Positions 39,153 through 49,201 of a stretch of DNA of 64,000 nucleotides are shown here, one piece after another. The stretch is from Pomphorhynchus laevis. Its lineage: Eukaryota > Acanthocephala > Palaeacanthocephala > Echinorhynchida > Pomphorhynchidae. A program made the translations under genes and the position numbers. The first letter of the stretch is position 1. Each line of letters starts with the position of its first letter. Below the pieces are notes generated by a model that had not been told where the DNA came from, did not search any database, and worked only from the letters and a program-made list of their open reading frames with translations. The DNA lies in NCBI GenBank assembly GCA_012934845.2, contig WNNJ02003694.1, positions 1-64,000 of the forward strand, read 5' to 3'.

Positions 39153-40624
39153 TCACATATTAAAATCTATATGCTCATCGATATCCCCATTTCTCACAAC
39201 CTTGTTTAACTCGTCTATCCGCAGTCGTATCTTCCCTTCACACTGGAAATCCGCAATCGTTCGTCCCCTCCTTAAGAAACAATCGCTCGACCCCTCCCAT
39301 CCTTCTAGCTATCGCCCTATTTCACTACTCCCTACTATTTCTAAGCTCTAAGAAAACCTCATCTTAATACAAATCAACGATAATCTCTCCTCATTTAATC
39401 TCTACCCTCCTTTCCAATCCGCTTTCCGCTCTAATCACTCGACAGAAATCGCATGCATAAAAGTGTACAACGACTTACTCATTTCTCGAGACAAGGCTCT
39501 ATATAGTGTTCTCATCTCCCTCGACTTCTCCTCCGCATTCGACATTGTCGACCACTCCGTCCTCCTTTCTCGCCTTCGTTATGATTACGGCTTTTCTTCC
39601 TCCTCCGTAGCTTGGTTCGCCTCATATCTATCCGACCGTTCCTTTCGCGTCTGTTCTAATTCATATTCCTGCCCTCTCATCCCTATTTTTTTGCGAGATC
39701 CACAAGGTTCAGTCCTAGGTCCCCTGCTTTTCTCTCTTCTCCTTGGCGATCTCTCTCAATTTATCAAACCTTACTCCTTTAACGTTATGCAATACGCCGA
39801 TGACATCCTTATCTATGCTCATGCACCCGCACATCGCATACAGATATCGGCATTTCTGCCTCCAACTGTCTTTATTCTATCTACAAACGTCTTTCCAATC
39901 TCCATCTCGTTCTAAACCCCGACACTCCAAAATAATGTGGATCCTCCCCCGTAAACCAAACATATCTCCTCCCATTGTATCTTTTGCCTCATCGATCATC
40001 CCTATAGTCCACAATCTCACTTTCTTAGGCTTCCATTTCAATAATCACCTTTCCCTTAAACCCTTCGTCCGTGACAAGGTCCGCTCGTCTAACTTAATTC
40101 TTCGTGACATCCGCCGTATCCGCCCCCTTATCGACTTCCGTTCTTGTATGTATCTTCTTTCATCGCTTCTTTTCCCTAAAATCGATTACTGCCTCAGTCT
40201 TTTCGCCAATTCTCCAAAATCCATCATCCTACCCCTACAACGAATAATCAACACCGCCGTTCGAATGCTCTTTCGTCTCCGTCGCTTCGACCACACATCC
40301 ACATATTTTGCCCAACTGTCCTGGCCCACCATCCACATCCGCATCAAACACTGCCTTCTTCTCGTTACTTTTCGTCTCATCGCTGTCGGCTCCCCTTCGT
40401 TCATCAACCTTCCTTTCTTAGACGATACTCGCCCCACCTCGCTATCGCTTCGTTCATGTCATACCCTCTTACTCCACGTTCCTAATTACTCCAACAACTA
40501 CGGTCTCCGATCCTTCCTCGTCGCCGCCTCACTCGCCTGGAATCAACTCCCTCTCGACGTCCGCCGCGCTCCCTCCTTTATCACATTCAAACACCTCCTC
40601 CGTTCACACCTTCTCGACACCTGA
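39153..40624 (+). pseudogene. L2/CR1-like LINE copy 3 (RT half only)
   Basis: 5'-truncated copy starting at HILKSICSSIS directly after copy 2's tail. RT reads IVRPLLKKQSLDPSHPSSYR, a stop at 39349-39351 (SKL-stop-ENLI), AAFR/SAFRSNHSTEIACIKVYN, LDFSSAFDIVDH, DPQGSVLGPLLF (Gly to Asp in motif B) and MQYADDILIYAH; a frameshift near 39850 and another near 39930; then the C-terminus to SHLLDT. Same order as 36156-39065. Confidence 0.88.
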
Positions 40625-40705
40625 TTCACAGTTTTGTTTTGTTGTGGTCATGTAAGCGTGCGCTGGCACGCATTTGCCACGTTAAAATAAATCTTTTTTT
40701 TATGT
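40625..40705 (+). terminator. L2-like 3' UTR hairpin, copy 3
   Basis: GCGTGC (40656-40661) / GCACGC (40666-40671) in the same flanks as copy 2; the A-T pair at position 5 has become G-C. Followed by AATAAATC and a T run. Confidence 0.7.
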
Positions 40706-40792
40706 GCTGTTGAAACATTAATAATAATAGTATCAACAAATTCGTATATTATGCTTTAAGAATTTAAAAACAGGGTTCGTTGCAAATTTAGC

Positions 40793-41776
40793 ATGTCGGA
40801 GCGTTCAAAGAACTCAATGAAAACTAATTTTCCTGCCAATGCAAAAAACGAGGTAAGTGGAGATTTAGCTTCTCTTGAATATATTTCGGAGGGGGAACTC
40901 CCCCCGGTACCGAAATTATCCAACCTCGTGATTATCAGACTTTTGGTGCCTCTGCAAAGGCAGAACATGCCCACATACATTTCAGAACAAGATATATCAG
41001 CCCTAGAAACTGATTACAAAATCTCTAACGTGCGCTTTATAAAAGGGATTAAAGGCTTCCCCATTCCCGTGGCGTTCTGCAATGCCCCGGTTGATGAAGC
41101 TCTAAAAATATCGATTTCGACATGCAATCCTTTTATGGGGTATAATTTGAGATTTTCAATAATCGAAACCGACTCACTAACGTACCCTCACTGCAACAAT
41201 TGCCATCAGTGGGGGCATTGGTCTGCTGGCTGTTCTCTACCCCATAAGTGCGGCGTGTGTGGTACAACTGCTATACATCCTGAGAAGTGCGAAAGTAAGC
41301 CATTTTGCGCAAACTGCAGTGGTGAGCACCCCGCATGGTCAAAAAAGTGTAAAATCTTTAAAGCGTACCAAAAGTGACACAGGGGTGTGACAGCAAAACC
41401 GACTAGCTTCGTAGAAGCTGTCTCATCTAACAAAAAAGACGATAGGATGCCGGATACGGAAATTCTTAAACTTATTGAAATGCAGCATCAGGCATCAATG
41501 ATTCAACTTGAAAAATTGGTCCAAAAATTGGTGGGTCAATTAGCGGAATCCTTCCGTTCTATTCCTTCTGGGAAGACTAACAATATTAAGAAGCCACCAA
41601 AATCTAAGAAACGAAACGGGTCAGCGCTGAGCATAGCTGCTCTGAAGCTTGCTCGGAAGGATTCGATCTGGGCTATGGCTAACGAGGGAAATGAAGATAT
41701 CGCCCGTGGGCAAGCGACTCCGTTTGTCGTGACGGGAAGCGGTAAAGGCGACCTTTTCGCCTCTAGTTGCGACTAG
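40793..41776 (+). pseudogene. R1/I-like ORF1 (Gag-like, CCHC)
   Basis: ATG 40793 (MSERSKNSMKTNF). An RRM-like or Gag-like N-terminal domain is followed by three zinc knuckles: CNNCHQWGHWSAGC, CGVCGTTAIHPEKC and CANCSGEHPAWSKKC. A single in-frame TGA at 41375-41377 interrupts; the same frame continues to a basic C-terminus (IKKPPKSKKRNGSA) and a TAG at 41774. Only one lesion, so the ORF is nearly intact. Thirty-four bases separate it from ORF2. Confidence 0.85.
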
Positions 41777-41810
41777 GTGGAGGGCATCCCACTTCGGTAA
41801 CACTTACGCA

Positions 41811-44265
41811 ATGGGAAGTAATCAAGGGCCTTTTTCACTGAATATCCTTCAGTGGAATTCGGGAGGTGCTTCCGCCCTTAGCCTTCTATCTGGTAGAGAT
41901 GCAGATGTTATAGTCCTTCAGGAGACGCGGTCTATCCGTCTCCCCCAGGATATTACTCGATTTATCCCTAAGCACATATACACCCACATTACTCCTTACA
42001 TAACCCCCTCACTCCTCTTCATCACAAGGTCTTTTAACCCTAGTAAAAAGCTCATTAAGATCATCCCTCCTATTAAACTACTCTTGTCCAGCCCTATCTT
42101 GTTTAGCTATATCACTTTGTAAGAACGGTAAGCGTATAAGCATAGCCAATGTCTATATTCGGCCAGGAGAAATTCACAAGAACCGTGACCTCCTGGATCA
42201 AATATTGGGGAGCGGTTATGACATGTTACTTGGTGACTTCAACGACAGAACTGGTCGTTGGATTAATGCAGCACTCCGAAGAGCAAGGATCGACTATCTT
42301 ATTCATTAACCACCTTCCCCAACCTTTCATTGCTCTACAACAAATTCTCTCCTCGACATATTACTGCTACATAAGATGTGGTTGTTGAAACCCATTTGCA
42401 CCGAGCAGTCGCGTCAACAACATACCACCTCTCATGACCTAATTCGCTGGAGGCTAGAGGACGATACGTTGCTTAGAAGAAGGTTTCACTTTGACCCTAT
42501 TAGAGTGGCCTTCTTTCAGGCAGCTATCCAACTCTTCCCCAGAATTGGAATTGAGAGTTTGACCGAATTTAATTCCTACCTCTCATCGCAAGCTACCGCG
42601 ATCCTTTCGACTACCTATAAAGGTCGAATATACAATCCTACTCCAACAAAGCTCAAGGTCCTAGCTAAAATGTTACACCTTCCCAATCTCTCTGTTTCCA
42701 TCAGACATATCCTCTCGAATAAATATTGGAGCTCCAGATATAGGCTCCAGCTGAGCAGGGATAGGGCAAGCATTGCTCGCCTAAACCCTTCTCAGGCTTC
42801 CTTCTAAAAGATATTCAAGAAGGAGAAGTTTGTTTGCTGGAAGGATAGAGCCTTGGTTTGGATTGGTAGCATAGGCCTTGACAAAGTTTTAGAGGAGTCA
42901 CTTTCCTTACATAATTATGGAGCCACTCAATCTCCCCAACCAATCCCGCCTTGGTGTGACTTCAGGAGTAGGGACTTATCTGTTACAGATATCCTTAACT
43001 CCTGGGGACCACTCCCGGGCACCTCCAAATCCCACGCGCCACTCACCACTCGTGTCTGTCAGCTTTTGACATACAGTCAGAGAAAGGAGGTCGCCATCAC
43101 AATGCTATTAGCCTCCCCGTCTGACATAGCGGACATCAACATCAGCCGTCGAGTTTTTTACCTAAAAAGAGATTAATCACTTGTCCTAAAGATCTGCGGC
43201 CCATCTCGATTCAAAACGCCCTCATATCCATCTACGAGAAAGCGCTTGCGCGTAGAATCCGCGTTCATTTATGTAGGCGTAATTTGATCCCACCGAGTTT
43301 TCATGGGTTTGTCAAAGGGCGCTCGGTCTATTCAGCAATTGGTGAAGTGCATCAGTTTTGTCAGGATAATAGTCATCAGCTTGCTGTGGCTGTTTTTCTT
43401 GATTTTTCAGCTGCATTTGACCGGATCTCCATTCCCTTCGTTATCTCCTCTCTCAGGTCCCTCGGGTTGCCTGCGAGAATTGTTAACAGGGTGGAGATAT
43501 TGCTGTACACCAAGCGGTTCTACTATGAAGACGACCCTGATGCGCGTCAGTTCTACCCTATTACGGGTGTACCTCAAGGATCCCCACTTTCTCCTATCTT
43601 ATATCTTGCTGCATCCATTGTTCTATTCAAGAATTTTAAACGTGATCAACATCTAGTGGTATATGCTGATGATACCACAGCCTTGTTCTCTTGACGCAGG
43701 TGCAAAGATGATCTCTGACATCAGCCGTTTCTTTTTAAGATTAAAAGATCAGTTGCCCCCATCCAATCTTATTTTAAACTCCTCTAAATCACAGGTGGTA
43801 GTCTTTAATGGCGTTCCTGCCACCAAAAAGAAACTTAAGAGACTAGCACTCTCTGAACTCTCCTCCATTTTGCAACATCAACCACTCCCCATCTTCACGA
43901 GTGGAGTAAAATATCTGGGGTTCACCGTTATGGTGAATTGGTCGGCGAAAGCTGACCTGGATAGACTTAAACGTATCCTAAAGAAAGCTAGGTGGGCTCT
44001 GAAACAGGCCCAGCGTCTGTCACTGAATGGGATAACCCAAGTGCGCCTCTGGGGTACTTGGGCTATCTCGGGATTAGTCTTCTTCTCACGAGGACGTCCC
44101 CCAGAACAAAGACTAAGGTTTCTCAAGCTCCTCATCTCGAGATTACCAACCATAGTCCGCCTTGACTGGACCCTTAGGTGTGTGAGAGACCCCGAATGGT
44201 TCAGTCAGAGGGCGGCGCGCTGGTGTGGCCGAGGGGCTCAGATCCCTCTGGACCTGAGGCCGTGA
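41811..44265 (+). pseudogene. R1/I-like ORF2, copy A (decayed)
   Basis: Begins MGSNQGPFSLNILQWNSGG, the endonuclease N-terminus, with VIVLQETRS next. Frameshifts at about 42060, 42150, 42300, 42810, 43150 and 43680 are inferred from comparison with the intact copy on the minus strand. RT motifs AVFLDFSAAFDRISI, GVPQGSPLSPILY and VVYADDTTALF remain. Ends GRGAQIPLDLRP. Confidence 0.88.
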
Positions 44266-44400
44266 ATATAAGTTGAAGATTTCAAAATACAAGTCGTGAA
44301 CAGCTTCTATTTAAAGTTTTCTTTGATGTTTTTGTTTCTTAAGTTTTTTTATCAGTTATATGGTTTTTAATAAAACCCTTACTTACTTACTTAATTTAAA

Positions 44401-44554
44401 ACTGATCATGAAATTTTGAAAAAATCGAACAACGTCGGATTTTTTCGGCTATTAAAGATTACAATTAATAAAGATAAAGATTAATAAGATAAAATTAGAT
44501 ATAATAGATAAGATGATTTTAATGGATAGTTATCATCTTAATCATATTACATTT
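44401..44554. other. AT-rich spacer
   Basis: Contains a short palindrome AAAAAATC ... GATTTTTT near 44427-44452. Nothing else. Confidence 0.4.
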
Positions 44555-45835
44555 ACTAAATGTTCAGTTGGAAGTTGGATACGACAAGCAGGGATGCGAT
44601 GTTTGGACACTCTTCAAGGTGAGAAAAATTGACATTGCGAGATACGAAAGTATCTCGCAATGATATTACATTTCATTTGTCTCGCAATGATATTACATTT
44701 CATTTGTCTCGCAATGATATTACATTTCATTTGTCTCGCAATGATATTACATTTCATTTGTGATTATTGCGTGTGTAACGACGCACGATTAAATTTAACT
44801 GAACTTGTAGCGGAGAAAAGCGAAGAGTCGGCGCCAGCTCTTCGTGTTGTCGCACAGCGTTAAGAAAGGATCTCCCACTGCAATTCACAACATCCCCCAC
44901 AAGCATTTGATCAGACTTTTTAACTTCACCTGAAAAATGTGTAGATCTAGACACGAACAGTCTGAGCTACGAAGAGAAAACACCTGAATTCACAGATTCG
45001 TTTGTCTCTGTAAGATCATGTAGCGGACCTCCGATTTCTTTAAAATCAACTGACTTGCAACTTAAATCTACTAATTCTTACTCCAATTTAGTCTCCCAAA
45101 ATAACTCATTAACTGCTCCTACTCGCCGGACTTATGATAGGTCACAGTATCTAATCTCCCCTACTGAGCTGCAGCAATTAAGAGTTATCCACCTTTATAG
45201 ACTTGGGAAAATAAGATCAGATAACAGTCCACTCCTTCTTAAGGTCATCTTAGTAACGCCCGATATGTGTACATTAGCTTTAAAATACGGTTATCATCTT
45301 GCAGGTACTGGATTGATCATTCGCAGAGATCTTTCGATCGAGGACAGAACTCGACTGAAATAAGCAAAGAGCGAACTTAGTAACAGGGTAGCTAACGGTA
45401 AAAGTAACCTCACCGTCATAAATTTTCGTGTAGTGCGAAGCAGGACTTCAACTCGTTTCTGAATTCGTTCCATTGGCAAAGGTGGAAACATCGGGGAGCT
45501 GCGAAGTCTTTGTGTAACACGAAACTACCCAAGAAGTGACAGTAAATGTCGATAAGAGATACGAGTATTCCGACCCAGTACACTCCACACATGCCCTCCT
45601 GGTCTTATATTCAAATGTCTTAAGTCTCATTAATAAAATAGACGAAATTCTCACTCTGGTTAACAGCACCTCATTTGAAATACTTGTTTTTACAGATTCG
45701 TGGTTAAAATCTCACATCATAGATTCAGTAATCTCCATCGATGGGCACGCCATTATGGTACGTAACAGACCATAAAAAACATATTTTCTCTCTAGGTGTC
45801 TTTTATCGCCCCCATTCGCTCCAAAACCTCACGTA
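44555..45835 (+). pseudogene. CR1-like LINE fragment: ORF1 and start of endonuclease
   Basis: ORF1 finger first half LEVGYDKQGCDVWTLFKV, then the 27-bp repeat array, then the second half FICDYC. The RNA-binding part reads VIHLYRLGKIRSDNSPLLLK, LIIRRDLSIEDRTRLK-stop-AKSEL and LTVINFRVVRSR. The endonuclease begins LLVLYSNVLSLINKIDEIL and SFEILVFTDSWL (Glu replaced by Asp at the catalytic position), and after a gap GVFYRPHS. It breaks off at ~45835. Confidence 0.8.
44634..44760 (+). repeat. Hairpin and four 27-bp in-frame repeats inside ORF1
   Basis: 44634-44645 and 44650-44661 form a perfect 12-bp hairpin (ATTGCGAGATAC / GTATCTCGCAAT). Its right arm opens four 27-bp units (tctcgcaatgatattacatt...) at 44653, 44680, 44707 and 44734, each adding nine codons (LAMILHFIC) just before the second Cys pair of the finger. 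Confidence 0.9.
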
Positions 45836-46063
45836 CGTACTAATGATTTCAATTTTAGATCTTTTAAATGTAACAGAAAAAATTGTATAGTTTGTGATGT
45901 TATAAATAATAATTGTATTGTAAGTAATACGAAAGTAGAGTATTACTTATATGAAAAGTAAGAGTATTACTTATACGAAAGTTTTGTGAGTAATACGAAA
46001 GTATTACTATTGTGCTTTTTTCTCGATTATACTTGCAGCAGTTCCGGCGGACAAGTAGTAGAC
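45836..46063. other. Spacer with short repeats
   Basis: 45930-46015 holds imperfect repeats of taatacgaaagtattactta. Non-coding. Confidence 0.45.
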
Positions 46064-46304
46064 CTAAAAAAATTTTGGTTTCTTATAAACATACATTGCA
46101 GATTACAGAAAAATTTGGTTTCTCATAAACATACAATTATAATTTGAGCTTATAATTCCGAATTGGGCGATTAGAAATTGATAGATTCGCTTGATTGATG
46201 TTAGGACTCGAGCAATCCTAGAAAATATTTTCGTTTCTTATAAACATACAAGTTTCAAATTCTAAGCTGCTAACAAATAACTATTTACACATACAAATTT
46301 CACA
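46064..46304 (+). promoter_or_regulatory. Three copies of a 5' leader motif before a CR1-like ORF1
   Basis: GGTTTCTTATAAACATACA at ~46077, GGTTTCTCATAAACATACA at ~46119 and CGTTTCTTATAAACATACA at ~46232, the first two after aaaaattt, all within 240 bp of ATG 46305. The same motif stands before the R2-like ORF at 19706. Confidence 0.6.
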
Positions 46305-47501
46305 ATGAAGAAAGCAAATTCGAAGAGAGCGTCAAACACTATACATATCACGCAACATCGTAATGCGTATAAGCGGCTAGAGGTCGAATGCTGCAATAAA
46401 GGCTGTGAAGTGTGGTCTATTGTCGACATTCCTTTAAATACCGAGTCGTCACTCAAGAGCAAGGACTTTTATTGCGGCTTTTGTTCTGCTACAATGATTT
46501 CGGCCCTCCAAATGAAACTAGTGCAAGATATGGTTTGTGATGTGAATTGTTGTGATATATCGTTACCTATCAACTTAAATGACGTTCGTGTCTCTCAAGA
46601 CAGCACGGACCATCAAACTTCGATAAACACTTGTACCGTTAATCCTGTCGTTAAGCTGCCATTAGATGACAGTTCAACTCCTGACCTATGTGAACCGAGG
46701 ATTGAATTACCTTCACTGTCATCTACGCATCAGCACGATAATACTTCAAATGTCGAACTTCAAATGCTGTCATCCTTTCAGGACAAAGAAAAATCGGTCA
46801 TTCATGTTGAACAAACTACACCAGCTGTAAACAAAGGAAGGGTATGGCGCAACACTCTATTGCAACCTACACGAAACGCTGGATCGACATACCATCAATT
46901 GGGTGAAATCAGAGGTAGCGATTCGAGTGGGGCCATCGATAGAAAACAGAAGGCCAAAAATAAGAATAAATCAGGAAATTATTTACCTTCAAATGGTCAG
47001 AGCATTTCTTTGGACAACGCTCCTTCTACAAACTACCGTTCGCATTCAGATAGGTCTTGCAATATCTTATTTAGTGGTATCGCTGAATCAAAGGCCAGTA
47101 ACTCACAAACACGTATGAATGATGATGTGTCCAGCCTCCGTACTGTGTTCTGTCAGTTACTCTTAGAAGGTGATGAGAAGCTAGCTTCTACTCTGAAGGT
47201 TACAAAGTTGTTTCGACTTGGAAAAAAGGTGGTAGAGAAACCAAGATTGTTGAAAGTTGTATTATCTTCCGCAAAACATGCAGACCTTTTGCTCAAACGT
47301 GGTTTTCGACTTAAAGATTATCCACATCGTATTCTTAAGGATCTGAGTCTCGAAGATCGTTTAAAGTTGAAAGAAGCAAAAACAGTATTACGAAACCGGC
47401 TATCTGAAGGTGAAACGAACTTATGCATACGAAATTTTCAGGTTGTCAGGTGGCACCCAGTAGTTCGTTGGAATCCCATAACGATCAACAGCGTCACTTA
47501 G
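46305..47501 (+). CDS. CR1-like ORF1 protein
   Basis: 398 codons, intact. Basic N-terminus MKKANSKRASNTIHI; finger VECCNKGCEVWSIVDI ... FYCGFC; Ser/Thr-rich linker to ~245; RNA-binding part with CNILFSGIAESKASNS, VTKLFRLGKKVVEKPRLLK, LKDLSLEDRLKLKEAK and CTD NLCIRNFQVVRW. Same architecture as ORF1 at 34867 and 27905, so one family of ORF1 proteins serves several CR1/L2-like elements here. Overlaps ORF2 by 79 nt. Confidence 0.87.
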   Translation: MKKANSKRASNTIHITQHRNAYKRLEVECCNKGCEVWSIVDIPLNTESSLKSKDFYCGFCSATMISALQMKLVQDMVCDVNCCDISLPINLNDVRVSQDSTDHQTSINTCTVNPVVKLPLDDSSTPDLCEPRIELPSLSSTHQHDNTSNVELQMLSSFQDKEKSVIHVEQTTPAVNKGRVWRNTLLQPTRNAGSTYHQLGEIRGSDSSGAIDRKQKAKNKNKSGNYLPSNGQSISLDNAPSTNYRSHSDRSCNILFSGIAESKASNSQTRMNDDVSSLRTVFCQLLLEGDEKLASTLKVTKLFRLGKKVVEKPRLLKVVLSSAKHADLLLKRGFRLKDYPHRILKDLSLEDRLKLKEAKTVLRNRLSEGETNLCIRNFQVVRWHPVVRWNPITINSVT

Positions 47502-49200
47502 CAGTATCCAGTTTGAATTTTGCTAGTTCGTCTGGAAAAGGTAGTTTCAACAGTCATTCATCGCAACTCTTCAATAGTGTTAGTTTCAATTCTGATCTGG
47601 GACACTTAGTTTCATTCAGCAAATTATTCACCGTTCCTAGTAATCCCTTACCACAACCCACACGCTATTTATCGATTGGGTATTCTAATCTTCGTAGTTT
47701 GCCTGCTCAAATAGTGGAGTTGAAGTATCACATGCTTTCTCATTCGTATGACATTTTCTGCGTTGCTGAGTCCTGGTTGCATCAATATATTGTCGATACC
47801 ACTGTGAACATTCCTGGTTTTCGCCTTATACGAAGCGACATGATATCAGGTAGGCGAGGTGGCGGTGTCGCCGCGTATGTCAGAGAAAATTTCCTCATAT
47901 CTGAGGTGTTGAATATTTGTGACCCTTGTGGGTCTTTTGAGACTCTATGCTTCCGTATTGATCACTCAGCGACCAGTATGAATTTTTGCGTCGTGTATCG
48001 ATCTCCGTCAGTAATTGCAGATACTGATCAACTAAAACTTATTTTACAATCGGTATGTTCCTCCCCTCACTTTATTCTTTTGGGCGATTTTAATCTTCCA
48101 CGATCTAGATGGTCAGACTATGTCTTTTCTGATGGTAGTTCCACGGAAAGGGAAATATCTGAGTTCCTTGCTGAGGAACTCATGCTGATTCAGCATGTAC
48201 AAGAACCAACTTGCTTAACTTCAAGATCGGATTCGGTACTTGATCTGGTGTTTTCCAGATATGTAGGAGACATAATCAAAGTTGATCATCTCCCTCCTTT
48301 AGGAAGTAGTGACCACTGCTTGCTCTCCTTGACGGCTGTCCCTTATTCCAGATTCTGTCCACCTTGTTCAAAAACTTACAAACGTCATTGGTCGAAAGTG
48401 AGAAGAGAAGATGTTTTGAGAGTTTACAACCAATTCCCGTGTACTTTTATGAACACGGACAAGCTATCATTGAATATGATCACTGATTACCTACATAAAT
48501 TATCTGATATTCTTGCCCCTATGCGCGAATCCTCTTATGCTGCTAAGTCACCTGCATGGATAGATTCCAACGTCAGACAACTAATAAGTTCAAGAAATTG
48601 TTTATGGAAGCTTCAGCGTTCTGATTCTAGTTTCTCTGCCAGATATAAATATGTTCGAAATCTTTGTACTAGAGTGAAAGCAACAAAACGATGTGCATTC
48701 GAATCGTCTATCGCTAATAATGTAACACGAAATCCAAAGCTATTCTGGGCTTATGTTCGTCGCAACATAACCCTTAACACAGAAATCAAGTATGTCCTGA
48801 ATGCAGAGGGATGTATGATAACTTCTCAGAGTGGTATTGTGGAATGCCATGCTACGTCTTTTTCGCTACCGACAAATAATTCACATAGAGCTTCTATCAC
48901 TTCGCATGGTGTAGCATGAGGGTAATCTTCGCGTTTTCTTTTAGTAACGATTAGTGAGATTGTAAGTCAGCTTGATCAGCTTGACCCATTTAGCTCTACT
49001 ATCCATGATGACATTTCTCCGTTTCTCTTGAAGAATTTATCTAGATATTTGGATCCTTCTCTTCGTGCTATTTTTGAGAATAGTTTGACCAGCAGATGTG
49101 TTTCTGATGTCTGGAAAACTGCCATCGTAGTTCCGATCCCAAAGAAAACCATTGCAACGACTTGTACCGACTATATACCAATCAGCCTGACTATTTGAAA
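47423..49200 (+). pseudogene. CR1-like ORF2, endonuclease intact, RT cut off
   Basis: ATG 47423 (MHTKFSGCQV), -1 frame relative to ORF1. Endonuclease ~90-310: IGYSNLRSLPAQIVELKY, IFCVAESWLH, CVVYRSPSV, FILLGDFNLPRSRW, LDLVFSRYVG, LGSSDHCLLS, all catalytic motifs present. The open frame ends at 48919; beyond, after frameshifts, ISPFLLKNLSRYLDPSL and IPKKTIATTCTDYIPISLT give the beginning of the RT. At 49179-49214 a 13-bp inverted repeat marks the break, after which R2-like sequence begins. Confidence 0.87.
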
Positions 49201-49201
49201 T

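Larger units (their letters stand above)
40706..44400 (+). mobile_element. R1/I-like LINE, copy A
   Basis: Short 5' UTR, ORF1 40793-41776, ORF2 41811-44265, 3' UTR with a GGTTTT / AAAACC hairpin and a (CTTA)n tail at 44381-44397. Both ORFs damaged. Homologous to the minus-strand copy at 52.3-55.3 kb. Confidence 0.88.
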
